NCBI RefSeq assembly: GCF_050947875.1
Contig: NC_134568.1
Span: 201,739,043 to 201,803,042, forward strand
Length of the DNA: 64,000 nucleotides
Source of the DNA: Dermacentor variabilis
Lineage: Eukaryota > Arthropoda > Arachnida > Ixodida > Ixodidae
Reading direction: 5' to 3'
Positions within the stretch are counted from its first letter, which is position 1; the number at the start of each line of letters is the position of its first letter. The notes under the pieces were generated by a model that worked only from the letters and a program-made list of their open reading frames with translations, ran no database searches and had not been told where the DNA came from. The translations under genes were made by a program, and so were the position numbers. Positions 10,721 through 20,927 of the stretch are shown here, one piece after another.

Positions 10721-11090
10721 CTCATCGCTAGTTATAGGAGCAGTTTCTGCAACCTCTTCATTACTGCTTCGAATGGAGATATCGTGGCTCCTCTGGGTAC
10801 TCTACAGGTCAGTACAGGTCAGCTGCTTTTACTATACCTTCGAGACTGCTGATTATATTACCCTGCTTATCTTTCAGTGCATACATCATCGTTCATCCTA
10901 TGCCAAGTTTTCTTCTCCCTGATTTCAGGCTGCGTCCATTTTTAAGGCTTCTTCAGTATTTCTCACGTTATAATTTCGAATATCCCTTGTTTTCGCCTTG
11001 TTGATCAGTTTTGACAGTTCTGCGAATTCTATTTTATCTCTTGAGTTTGACACTTTCATTCTTTGTCGTTTTTTTTTATTAGGTCCTATG

Positions 11091-12030
11091 TTACTTGGGA
11101 GAGAGCTTGCCTACTGGTTGCCTTGGTGTCTTGCCTCCCACTTTAATTGCTGCCTCTGAAGCCAGCCTAGTTACGGTTTTATTCATTACCTCTATGTCAT
11201 CTTCAACCCTCTGTTCTAAGGCTGCATATTTGTTTGCAAGTACCAGCCTCAATTTGTCTGCTTTTACCCTTACTGCCTCTTGGCTGACCTCTTTCTTCTT
11301 GAGCAATTTTACTCTTTCTTTCTTCAAATTGAGGTGAATCCTAGCCCTCACTAACCTATGATCACTGCACTTTACCCTACCTATCACTTCTACATTCTGC
11401 ACTATGCTGGAATCGGCAGAAAGTATGAAATCAATTTCATTTCTTGCTTCACCATTAGGGCTTTTCCAGGTCCACTTTCTGTTGCTACGCTTCCTGAAAA
11501 AGATTTTCATTATTCGCTGCTTATTCCTTTCTGCGAATTCTACCAGCGTCTTTCCTCCAGCGTTCCTAGAATCGACGCCGTAGTTGCCAGTTGCTCGTTC
11601 ACCAGCTTGTTTTCCCCCCACTTTTGCATTGAAGTCGCCCATTACTACAGTATACTTAGTTTGTACTTTTGTCCATAAAACTGATTTACTTCATCACCAT
11701 TGTGACTGGATGTTGGAGCGTAGGTTTGTACTACCTTTACTCTATATCTCTTATTAAGATTTATTACGACTACTGCTACCCTCTCATTAATGCTGTAGAA
11801 TTCGTCAATGTTGCCGCCATGTCCTTATGGATTAGGAATCCTACCTCGTATTGCTTCTTATCTGGAAGACCTCTATAGCAGAGGACATGGCCGTTAGTCA
11901 GCATTGTATAAGCTCCACCAGTTCTTCTAATTTCACTAAGGCCAATGAGATCCCAAACAATGTCGGATAGTTCCTCAAGGAGTCCTGCTAAGCTAGCCTC
12001 ACTCGACAGAGTTCTGGTGCTAAAGGTTGC
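11091..12030 (-). pseudogene. RTE apurinic-like endonuclease domain, fragmented
   Basis: The longest open piece (11642-11091) starts MGDFNAKVGGKQAGE and ends after CSDHRLVRARIHLNLKKERV. The N-terminal half can be followed with broken frames: LATFSTRTLSSEASLAGLLEEL near 12030-11960 (ATWNVRTL-type motif), GLSEIRRTG near 11945, then LCYRGLPDKKQYEVGFLI near 11880. The domain would make the first-strand nick. Stops around 11700-11800 disable it. Confidence 0.78.
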
Positions 12031-12345
12031 CAGGGTCAGTTTCCATTGGCGGTCTGTCCGAGCCCAGAGATTCTTAGCACCCTCTGCTGTGTTAAGGTCT
12101 GACCGCCGCCTTGGTCAGTTTCTCCGCAGCTGCTGGGGACTGAGGGCTATGGGGTAATTGTAGGAATCATGAGGGAGGGATTGGGCGAATACAGCAACAG
12201 GGAGGCCAATTTCTGTTCTGGCCAGGGAGTGTCTTTTTTGAAACTTAGTGGGCCTTCCTAAGTTAGTTGTACCTGGATCAGTATAGCCCCCCTTGGTCTC
12301 GGCATCTTTTGCCGGTGTCAGGCGTCACTCCGGGCCTGCAGATGT

Positions 12346-13183
12346 AGCGTGCATTAATGCTTCTAAATAAATTGACGATACTGTTTATATTAGGTCACAG
12401 CGTTACACATTCAACTGTAGAAAATGCATTACGATATAGTCTAGACGTTTAGAATGTGAGCTCTATGGAGCATTCGCGTCTCCCAGCTGACGTAAGAAAG
12501 CTTTTTCTGACGCGTTCAATCCACCGGGAAAATTACGCGTGATAAGCGACGCGAACAGAACGTAACTAAACGGTCGCGCGTTCAGCTCAACGTTGAAACT
12601 TCGGGTACTTAGCTATCATGTAATACGCCCGTGATACAGAATTTCGCCGATGTTCTAATTCTTCAAACCACTCCGTGCGCGCGATTTAATCATTCAAACA
12701 CATGACCGAACGAAGTATACGCGCTAAAACTGCGGCGTTCTTGTATCGCGAGCAGGCATGTACACAATAAATCAGAAAATTGCGATGATGTCTGAAGGCC
12801 ATTTTGCCTCTTGGGGAACGCCTCATAGTATCGGCAAATCGCAGCGAGTGTGAATAAACTGAAAGGCACGTAAATATTTCGTACTATCAGCACCTATCTA
12901 CACCCGACGGCTTTTCACGCTCTTCATTCGCTACGTATCTATAGCGTCCCAACAAACGGATAGAAATGAGATAATGCAATCTGAAGCACGATTTCTTTAC
13001 TTTGCCTATTCCCCTGTCGGTGCTGATGGTACGTACCGGATATTACAATCCATAGATCCGCACAATTAGTTGCAGTTTACAAGACTTCTTGAATGACAGT
13101 CTACTATTCCCAGCTACTATGACCATAACCAAAACAAAGTGCGAATCCACTCTCGGCACAATCTCAACGGACCCTCTTCCCTG
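12346..13183. other. Gap between the RTE relic and the LTR element
   Basis: No gene, TIR or tandem structure recognised in about 0.84 kb. Sequence immediately before the 5' LTR (CCCTG) does not match the sequence after the 3' LTR (TCTCC). Confidence 0.5.
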
Positions 13184-13770
13184 TGTTACGTTTCGCCTCC
13201 GACGTGCGGTATAGCCGGCACGGATGCAACGGACGCCGGGGCTTCGTTCACAGCGGCGGACATTTTGGCCAGTTCAGCGCTGTCCCAACGCCTCCTGCTG
13301 AGCGCGTCCAGGCATGTTTCAATGCCACGTGTCTTCGTGTGTGTGTGTGCATGTTGGTGCCCACGCTTGTCAAAGCGCGGCAGCCGGGGAGAGGAGCTCC
13401 CCAACTGTGAAGCGAGGAGGTCTGATCGGCGCCGGCCCGGCGGATACGTCACTTCTTGTCACAACGTGTCCGTGCGCCACCGTCACGTGCGCCTCTTCCA
13501 AGCCGCTCCTTCTTGCCCTCGACTCCGAGAGTATAAAAGCAGCTGCCCCCGGACGCCAAGGGAGAAGCTTCGATTTATTCAGTCGAGTAACGTGGGCTCC
13601 CGTTTCTCCACTTCGGTCGACCTGACCGGCCGCTCTTTTGCGATGCTAGAATAAACAAGTTGTTCTGTTAGCAGTCGACTCATCCTTTGCCAGGACCTTC
13701 CGATGCTTCCAACTGTGCCCCAGGCCGCCAGGCCAACACTACCCTTGGGGCTTGCGACCCATTTGCAACA
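13184..13770 (+). repeat. 5' LTR, 587 bp
   Basis: Starts TGTTACG and ends TTGCAACA, with short terminal inverted repeats. TATAAAA at 13532-13538 and AATAAA at 13650-13655 give a plausible promoter and poly-A signal. Long frames in this interval are LTR shadows. Confidence 0.93.
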
Positions 13771-14087
13771 ACTGGTTGCCAGCGGTGAGATCGCGACAAC
13801 GGAGGCCAGCAGCGAAGATATGCGGTCGAATGTATGCTGAGCAGCACAACCACCATCCGGGAGCAGTGCAACGAGCCCTGTGTGTGATGACTGGTTGCCT
13901 GCAGAGGAACGACTGCGCTGAATTCTTGGCTGCGAGGTTTGGTGAGTGCGGGACTTTCTTCTTCTGAGTTTTGCCAGGCTTTTGTTAGCGTCAGAAACAG
14001 AGCTGGTAATTGTGGTTGTCGTTGCTGCCGGGTTAGCTTGCGGCAAGACAATAGTAGGCAGTAGAGAAAGCAGCATTCAGAGCAACC
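13771..14087 (+). other. Primer-binding site and gag leader
   Basis: Directly after the LTR comes AC then TGGTTGCCAGCGG, a TGG-initiated candidate primer-binding site for a tRNA 3' end; I cannot assign the tRNA. A GGTGAG splice-donor-like sequence lies at ~13940. The same leader is recognisable in the minus-strand relic (835-987 and 6314-6345). Confidence 0.6.
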
Positions 14088-15480
14088 ATGGATTTGAAGT
14101 CGTTGCGCAAACCGAAATTGCTGGAGCTTGCAAGAGAGTTGGGTCTGGATGTCTCAGCCAAACTCAGAAAACCAGAACTGCTAAGGGCTATTCTTGAGTT
14201 AGAAGCTGAGGATGACGAGCTGTCGGAATGCCTAGAGACCATTGAGGAGAGGGAGACGGCAAAAAGAGAAAGACAGGAGCGCGAACGTAAAGAGCAAAAG
14301 GAGAAAGGAAAAGGGGAGCGCGAACGTAAAGAGCAAAAAGAGAAAGAGAAAGAGGAGCGCGACCGTCAACACGCTTTGGAAATGAAGAGTCTCGAGGTAG
14401 AGATTGAACGCGCTCGTAATGGAAGTCAGGCACACGGTGCAGGAGAACGAGTATCGTTCAAAATGACTGACCTGATGCGGCCGTTTAAGCTTGGAGAGGA
14501 CATTGGTTTGTTCCTGGTTAACTTTGAGCGAACGTGCGAGAAGCAGGGGTTCTCTCGGGAAACGTGGCCACAGCGCTTGCTCACTTTGTTACCCGGCGAG
14601 GCGGCCGACGTAGTCGCTCGCTTGAAGAGAGAGCAGGCAGAGGATTTCGACGAAGTGAAATCGAGTCTGCTAAAAAAGTACAGGCTGTTAGCGGAGGCGT
14701 TCCGTCGGAAGTTTCGCGAAAATGAAAAAGGCAGAAGTGAGTGATATACAGAGTTTGCCTACAGGCTTATGTCAAACATGCAGGAGTGGCTCAAAGGAGA
14801 GAAAGCGTTTGGTGACCACGAGAAAGTTCTGCAGTGTTTCGGGCTGGAACAGTCTTATAGTCGGTTACCTGAGAACGTGCGGTACTGGGTCTTGGATAGG
14901 CCAGACGTTAGTACGGTGGCTAAAGCCGCCGAGCTAGCCGAGGAGTTTGTGACGCGTCGGGCTCGCGGAGCTAAGGACGGTCAAAAGGGTGAATTTGGCT
15001 CCAAGTTTGAGAGGCCGAAGTTCACGCCCATGAGAGCAAGGGGGGAGACACGTAGTGCGGATGCGAGTGAAAGCAGTCCGACCGAACGTAAGGAGACGGC
15101 GGCAGCCGAAGCCGAACGCAGAAAGCGGTTCGAGACGAGGCAAGCGCGCGTGTGTTATACGTGCCAGAAGCCGGGTCACTTTCCGGCGCAGTGTCCAGAA
15201 GCAAAAACAAAAGTCGTGCTTTTGTCATTATGCAGCACTGACGAGAACATGAAGCTTCTCGAGCCTTACATGCGAGACCTCGTGAACGGGAAAGAGTGCC
15301 GAGTGCTTCGTGATTCCGCAGCTACAATCGATGTAGTTCACCCCTCTTACGTAGAACCCGATATGTTCAAGGGCGAGTGCGCATGGATCAAGCAAGCCGT
15401 GGAAGCTCATAGCGTGTGTCTGCCCGTAGCAAAAGTGCTTATTGAAGGACCTTTCGGAGCACTTGACACGGAGGCCGCAG
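14088..15480 (+). pseudogene. gag: capsid-like region, CCHC zinc knuckle, then degenerate protease-like segment
   Basis: The ATG at 14088 (MDLKSLRKPKLLELAREL) opens a Gag with a long charged coiled-coil-like stretch (residues ~60-135, E/K/R-rich), the capsid block (LGEDIGLFLVNFERTCEK, WPQRLLTLLPGEAADVV) and, after an in-frame TGA at 14742-14744, EWLKGEKAFGDHEKVLQCF. A single knuckle CYTCQKPGHFPAQC lies near 15154-15195. Further on, CRVLRDSAATIDVV near 15298 sits where an aspartic protease would carry D-S/T-G; here the glycine is Ala. The frame is the same on both sides of the TGA, so the stop is a point lesion. It continues to a poly-C run at 15493-15509, where the frame is lost. Confidence 0.82.
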
Positions 15481-15492
15481 TGTCATCTATGC

Positions 15493-15509
15493 TGCCCCCC
15501 CCCCCCCCC
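15493..15509 (+). repeat. Poly-C run at a pol frameshift
   Basis: A C homopolymer of about 17 bases. Downstream the homologous protein reads in another frame (LLFGEASVQALTRSRVREL near 15563-15615), so the run length has changed and broken the polyprotein here. Homopolymer sequencing error is an alternative explanation. Confidence 0.7.
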
Positions 15510-15687
15510 AGTACCCGTACCTATTTTCGAACAGGTCCGATCGCCTCCTGCGCGAGAAGGGGCTTTTGTTTGGTGAGGCTAGCGTTCAGGCCTTAACCAG
15601 ATCGAGAGTTCGGGAGCTCGCTGCAAAGGTGGTAGTTGCGGGGCCGACGTTGTCGAACAATGAGAAAGGGTCGGAGGCGCAGCAAGC

Positions 15688-15699
15688 TGATATTCAGAG
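15688..15699. repeat. 12-bp target-site duplication, left copy
   Basis: TGATATTCAGAG, repeated exactly at 16010-16021. Confidence 0.85.
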
Positions 15700-16009
15700 T
15701 AACATATTTAACAGGGATAAACGGGCTAGTTGGTGGTCGTCATTGGAATGCATCATGTAACCGCACAAAAACAAGGGACAAAGAAGGAACACACAAGACA
15801 GGCGCGGTGTGTTCCTTCTTTGTCCCTTGTTTTTGTGCGGTTACATGATGCATTCCAATAACGACCACCAACTAGCCTGTTTATCCCTGTTAAATATGTT
15901 ACTTTCTAGTTCAATGGGCCCTGTTCTTCCTGCCTTTCTATGTGTGAATTCGATCCGCGCCTGTCTTGTGTGTTCCTTCTTTATCCCTTGTTTTTGTGCG
16001 GTTACATGA
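15700..16009. mobile_element. 310-bp foldback insertion with near-perfect ~95-bp arms
   Basis: The left arm (about 15700-15797) is the near reverse complement of about 15807-15902: each carries GGGACAAAGAAGGAACACAC or its complement, the GCGGTTACATGATGCATTCC block and the ACTAGCC segment. A third partial copy of the arm (GTGTTCCTTCTTTATCCCTT, then GCGGTTACATGAT) ends the insert at 16009. A perfect 12-bp TSD brackets it. It encodes nothing. The TSD length fits a LINE-machinery insertion with internal inversion, or a foldback DNA element; I cannot choose between them. Confidence 0.8.
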
Positions 16010-16021
16010 TGATATTCAGAG
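16010..16021. repeat. 12-bp target-site duplication, right copy
   Basis: TGATATTCAGAG, identical to 15688-15699; the interrupted polyprotein resumes after it (STSELNKIEPV). Confidence 0.85.
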
Positions 16022-17574
16022 CACGTCCGAACTGAATAAAATTGAGCCTGTAGCGTTGAAGGCACCAGATACTGGAGAGGAAATGCCCGATACGGGAAGT
16101 TAGAAGTGCTATCTGCAGAATCGATAATCGCGCCTACGTCAGATGGACATAATAGGTTGCTAAAAGTCAGACGGTCGGCTTTGATAGCCGAGCAAAAAAC
16201 GATGGCAGCCTAGAAAACATGCGCTGCATTGTCAAGGAGGATATCGCCAAGAAAAATGCTCGTTTTGTCGAAAGAAGTGGGGTCCTGTACCGGAAGTATC
16301 TAGACCGCAGGGGAGTGGAGTTCGATAAGCTGATCGTGCCTCAGTGCTACCGTCAGGATCTGTTGCGCTTGTCGCATGGGGGTTCGTGGTCCGGACACCT
16401 AGGAGTTCAGAAGACTAAGGACCGTCTCTTGCAAGAGTACTATTGGCCAGGGTGTTTTCGTGACGCAGAACACTCTGTGAGGACATGTGACACCTGTCAG
16501 CGGGTGGGGAAACCAGGGGACAAATCGAGGGCGCCGTTGAAGTTGGTACCTATCATTACGGAGCCTTTTAGACGGCTCGTTATTGATACAGTGGGACCTC
16601 TGCCGGTAACAACCACGGGGTACAGACACATTTTGACTGTGATCTGCCCAGCGACAAAGTTCCCTGAAGCAGTGCCGCTTAAAGAACTCAGCTCAGTTGA
16701 GATAGTCAATGCGCTACTGTCCATATTTGCGCGAGTTGGTTTTCCTGCGGAAATCCAATCAGATCAGGGCACAGTGTTTACTAGCGCTTTGACGACAGCC
16801 TTTCTCGAAAGGTGTGGGGTAAAGCTGTTACACAGCACAGTGTATCACCCACAGTCGAATTCCGTTGAGAAGCTCCACTCCGTCATGAAGCGCGTGTTGA
16901 GAGAATTGTGTTTTGAACAACAAACTGACTGTGAGCTGTGTCTGCCTGGGGTGATGTTTGCATTAAGGACCGCGCGGCATGCGGCTACAGGGTTTTCGCC
17001 AGCTGAGCTGGTGTACGGTCGCTCGCTGCGGTCTCCGCTTCGCATGCTTCGAGACTCGTGGGAAGGCAGGGGCGACGACCCAGTCGAGGTGGAGTACGTG
17101 CTTGGGCTCCTCGAACGCTTAAGAAGGGCACAGGAGTTGTCAGGTGAAGCAATGGCAAAGGCCCAGCAGAGGGCCAAGGTTTATTATGATCGGACAGCCA
17201 GGGCCCGTCGTTTTGAGGTGGGCGATGAGGTAATGATATTGCGCACATCGCTAAAAAACAAACTCGACGTGCAGTGGCAGGGCCCAGCACGGATTGTTCA
17301 AAAACTGTCGGACGTTAACTACGTGGTGAGTCTGCCAGGAAAACGGAAAGCACAGCAAGTTTCCCACTGTAATCTGCTCAAACCCTATAGACAACGGGAA
17401 GCAGTGGTGTGTATGATGGTAAACGTTCCCGAAGAGCTTCCGGTCGAGCTTCCGGGACTAGGCTCAGTGACGAACAGGGAAGACACTGATCAAGTCATTA
17501 GTGACTTAATCAGTAAAGCACCGCTGTCGCCTGAGCAGAAAACCGAACTACACCAGCTCTTACAAGAGTTTTAA
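16022..17574 (+). pseudogene. Integrase: zinc-binding, DDE core and C-terminal domains
   Basis: Integrase would join element cDNA to host DNA. The open part is 16219-17574. Order: HHCC zinc-binding domain (LSHGGSWSGHLGVQKTKDRL, then CDTCQRVG); the catalytic core with first Asp in VIDTVGPLP, second in IQSDQGTVF and the Glu in PQSNSVEKLH; then a GPARIVQKLSDVNYVV segment and KAQQVSHCNLLKPY near the C terminus. All three acidic residues are present. Two 1-nt frameshifts precede it (near 16100 and 16199). The stop at 17572-17574 is in frame with the RT that follows, so integrase and RT were one polyprotein with integrase first. Confidence 0.88.
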
Positions 17575-18900
17575 GGTCAGTTCTCTGAGAGGCCAGCTAG
17601 GACTTCTGTCCTTACTCATGAAATAGAACTTACCTCCCCAGAGCCAGTACGATCCAAGGCGCACCGGGTGCCACCCCGCCAGCGCGATATTATAGAGGCT
17701 GAGGTAAAGAAAATGCTACAGCTCGGTATTATTGAGGCGGGTGAGAGTGATTATACCTCCCCTTTGATTTTAGTTGAGGTACCGGGCAAGGAACCTCGTC
17801 CTTGCGTCGACTACCGCAGGTTTAATTCCATCACTAAGGATCAAATTTGTCCGATCCCTAACATCGAGGAGCGCCTTGAGAAAGTTAGTAGCGCTCAGTT
17901 TATTTCCACCCTAGATCTTGTCAGGGGTTATTGGCAGGTTCCACTTACAGAAGAGGCTAGTAGGTATGCGGCGTTCATTTCACCAATGGGAACATTCCGT
18001 CCTAAAGTTTTGAGTTTTGGTTTGAAGAACGCGCCATACTGCTTTTCAAGCCTCATGGACAAAGTGTTGCGGGACAGGAAGAATTCGCTTTACCGTATTT
18101 AGACGACGTAGCGATATTCTCCGCATCCTGGTCTGAGCGTATGGCACACTTGCGGGCAGTGCTAACCCGCCTGCGCGAAGCGGGCTTGACAGTCAAGGCT
18201 CGCAAGTGCCAGTTAGCACAGGCCGAAGTTGTCTACCTCGGTCACGTGATTGGACGGGGTTGTCGCCGCCCCTCTAAAATAAAGGTGGCCGCTGTGCGAG
18301 ACTTCCCGCAACCGCGCACGAAGACTGATATTCGGTCGTTCTTAGGTGTCGCCGGCTACTATCAGAGGTACATGCCCAGGTACTCTGATATCGCGGCTCC
18401 CCTGACGGATGCTCTAAGAAAAACAGAGCCCCAAACAGTCGTCTGGGACGAGACAAGGGAAAGAGATTTTAGCGCCCTAAAAAGCGCCCTAACAAGCCAG
18501 CCTTTGCTACGATGGCCAGACTACACAAAAGGGTTCGTTGTTCAGTGCGATGCTAGTGAGCGAGGCATGGGCGTTGTACTGTGCCAACGGGAAAATGGCG
18601 AAGTGAAACACCCCGTCCTGTATGCTAGTCGTAAGCTGACCAGTCGTGAGGAGGCGTTCAGCGCCACCGAGAAAGAGTGTGCGTGTCTCGTGTGGGCCGT
18701 TCAGAAATTGTCATGCTACCTAGCCGGCTCGAGGTTTATCATTGAGACGGATCACTGCCCTCTCCAATGGCTGCAGACCATCTCTTCCAAAAATGGCGGC
18801 CTCCTGCGCTAGAGCCTCGGTTTGCAACAATATTCCTTTGAGGTGCGTTACAAAAAGGGGAGTCTCAACGGTAACGCCGATGGCTTAAGTCGAGGCCCCT
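17575..18900 (+). pseudogene. Reverse transcriptase and RNase H, downstream of integrase
   Basis: RT motifs in order: LQLGIIEAGESDYTSPLILV, RPCVDYRRFN, FISTLDLVRGYWQVPL, FGLKNAPYCF, then YLDDVAIFS (18091-18117; both catalytic Asp kept). A 1-nt deletion near 18075 shifts the frame between ORF 17668-18102 and ORF 18141-18812. RNase H follows: VVQCDASERGMGVVLCQ, ATEKECACLVWAV, FIIETDHCPLQWL. An in-frame TAG at 18810-18812 interrupts it, and the final LNGNADGLSRGP (last RNase H Asp) runs to the stop at 18900. Upstream, 17575-17667 codes without stops as the RT N terminus in the integrase frame. Confidence 0.88.
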
Positions 18901-19386
18901 AACGTAGGAATCAGCCTCAAAGTTGTTTGTTACTGATGTTTTTCTTCCTGAGGCAGGATTTTTAACACATGCTTTTGTTTAGTGTTTCAAAGTCATGACG
19001 TGCTTTCTAGTGCAATTTTCCAATTTGTGGACGCGTTCTGAGTGCTGCTAGACTACTGTAAGGAACTAGGCAGTAATAAAAAAAGGGGAAAGAGCCTGGC
19101 ATGGCTTAGTGAGGGTTGTGTCGTGCTTGCTGACTGAGCGGTTGAGTTTCGGCGTAGTTCTAACGCTTGCTGGGAACGAGAACAAAAAAAATGGCAACTC
19201 TCCCGAAGTCACTTTGCAGTGTCCTGTGTGAACCTGAACGTGAGAACGAGGCCTTCTCTGTGAGCTGCGCTCAAGAAACGCCGAAGGACGACCGACTTCG
19301 GTTATGAGCATCATCGAGCGACATCCCTCCGGACAGCGGATGCAGTCCCCTGACCATCGGGATCTCCTTCTCCCGGCGGGGCGGTC
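18901..19386 (+). other. 3' untranslated region and possible polypurine tract
   Basis: Between the RNase H end and the 3' LTR. The last bases before the LTR are GGCGGGGCGGTC, a G-rich candidate polypurine tract for plus-strand priming. No envelope-like ORF is visible. Confidence 0.6.
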
Positions 19387-19973
19387 TGTTACGTTTCGCC
19401 TCCGACGTGCGGTATAGCCGGCGCGGATGCAACGGACGCCGGGGCTTCGTTCACAGCGGCGGACATTTTGGCCAGTTCAGCGCTGTCCCAACGCCTCCTG
19501 CTGAGCGCGTCCAGGCATGTTTCAATGCCACGTGTCTTCGTGTGTGTGTGTGCATGTTGGTGCCCACGCTTGTCAAAGCGCGGCAGCCGGGGAGAGGAGC
19601 TCCCCAACTGTGAAGCGAGGAGGTCTGATCGGCGCCGGCCCGGCGGATACGTCACTTCTTGTCGCAACGTGTCCGTGCGCCGCCGTCACGTGCGCCTCTT
19701 CCAAGCCGCTCCTTCTTGCCCTAGACTCCGAGAGTATAAAAGCAGCTGCCCCCGGACGCCAAGAGAGAAGCTTCGATTTATTCAGTCGAGTAACGTGGGC
19801 TCCCGTTTCTCCACTTCGGTCGACCTGACCGGCCGCTCTTTTGCGATGCTAGAATAAACAAGTTGTTCTGTTAGCAGCCGACTCATCCTTTGCCAGGACC
19901 TTCGGATGCTTCCAGCTGTGCCCCAGGCCGCCAGGCCAACGCCACCCTTGGGGCTTGCGACCCATTTGTAACA
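19387..19973 (+). repeat. 3' LTR, 587 bp
   Basis: Starts TGTTACG and ends TTGTAACA. Same length as the 5' LTR with about 11 substitutions and no indel seen. TATAAAA at 19735-19741, AATAAA at 19853-19858. Confidence 0.93.
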
Positions 19974-20116
19974 TCTCCCCTTTCTTTTTTGGTGACGGCA
20001 ACCAACAAATCGCACCGATCGTAGCGTTGGGTGAAATTGCGATTTCCGCCGCGCGCGATCGAAATCGTACTTCCGGGGAACATCACGCAATGTGAATTGG
20101 CCCCTAATGAGGAAGA
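19974..20116. other. Short gap between LTR and palindromes
   Basis: No gene. Contains a pyrimidine run and a GATCG-rich stretch. Confidence 0.4.
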
Positions 20117-20158
20117 CGCGGGTTCGGCTCTTAACTGCAGTTAAGAGCCGAACCCGCG
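20117..20158. repeat. Perfect 42-bp palindrome
   Basis: Every base pairs around the centre CTGCAG (20135-20140); arms begin CGCGGGTTCGGCTC. There is no spacer, so it could extrude as a cruciform. Confidence 0.95.
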
Positions 20159-20218
20159 GACGAGAAGACAATTAAAGGACTTGCCGCATGCGGCAAGACC
20201 TTTAGTTGTCTTCTCGTC
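20159..20218. repeat. 60-bp near-perfect palindrome abutting the previous one
   Basis: Centre GCATGC (20186-20191); arms begin GACGAGAAGACAATTAAAGG. I count two mismatched pairs (20172/20205 and 20179/20198). It starts at the base after the 42-bp palindrome. Confidence 0.93.
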
Positions 20219-20927
20219 CTCTTTCATTTCTCTTTTCCTTATTATTTCTACATTTGAATTAGGTAAACTTAATTTCCCTTATGCTTTTCCTGGCTTCATT
20301 GTCTGTTGACTTCACGAGGTTCTAACCAATGTTGTGCCTGGCGGTCCCTCGGGACAAAGGATGCTTCACCGGCCGACGTGCAGCTGTGGAGTGATATTCA
20401 GGCTTCGTCGTTTTCTCAAGGCAAGAGAGCTGGCGACTAAATCAGCGTCACCTGAGACTAACGGACAAGGAGTTACGTTGCGTACCTTCGGCTGTTCGAC
20501 CGCCCAGAGCTGACTGGCGAGACGGGCGCCCGGCCGGACTAGACTGGACCCAGCGCCGACTGTGACGTGCAAAGAACCTCATTTCGAGACAACAACCGCC
20601 GCCATCCGTAGAAGCGGTAACGACCGCGAAGATCAGTCTACTTGAACTAGACCCGGACAAGCGGACCGTCACGCAGAGCGCAGTAATTGATAAAAAGAGC
20701 CAACGTCGAGGATTTCCGTGGGTACGGCATCGACATTATGATCCCAGTTTTCCCGTCGTTGCATCATATACGGGGGCGATCGCGCAACATTGGAGGCGGA
20801 GCCCGGCAGAACGGTGCCTCGTCATGGGCGGGATTTTGCGAACGGTGCGACGATAGTGATTGGCCAAGAAGAACAGTAAATTCCCTCTAGGAATCAAAGG
20901 GGGAAATAAACTACATAAAAAGCGGAG
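20219..20927. other. Gap without recognisable feature
   Basis: About 0.7 kb; no convincing ORF or repeat structure seen. Confidence 0.5.

Larger units (their letters stand above)
9163..12345 (-). mobile_element. Decayed RTE-clade non-LTR retrotransposon
   Basis: Minus-strand pieces in order: 5' region (12345-12050), endonuclease (about 12030-11091), RT (about 10720-9840) and RT C-terminal domain (9832-9163). The clade call rests on the endonuclease signature (GDFNAKVG, RKWTW.SPNG, NEIDFIL, CSDHRLVRARI) and the C-terminal signature (YGAETW, WTGHVMRR, GRQKSRWGDEIR), both typical of RTE elements. Several frameshifts and stops separate the pieces. Outer boundaries are approximate and I could not find a TSD. 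Confidence 0.82.
13184..19973 (+). mobile_element. Gmr1-like Ty3/gypsy LTR retrotransposon with integrase upstream of RT
   Basis: Two 587-bp LTRs enclose gag, a protease-like region, integrase, RT and RNase H in that order. In ordinary Ty3/gypsy elements integrase follows RNase H; integrase-first is the Ty1/copia arrangement, and its combination with gypsy-type domains defines Gmr1-like elements. Integrase and RT share one reading frame across a single TAA, so the order is not an artefact of two unrelated insertions. The copy is defective: stops in gag, integrase/RT and RNase H, a poly-C frameshift, at least three other frameshifts and a 310-bp insertion. No TSD is visible, which may reflect LTR recombination or loss. 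The LTRs differ at roughly 11 positions by eye (about 2%). Confidence 0.88.

Noticed and set aside
13139..13654. 171-codon open frame and several overlapping frames in the LTR regions
   Set aside because: They recur in the 3' LTR, overlap on both strands, and contain promoter and poly-A signals; LTR shadows.
13179..19978. Target-site duplication for the Gmr1-like element
   Set aside because: CCCTG before the 5' LTR and TCTCC after the 3' LTR do not match.
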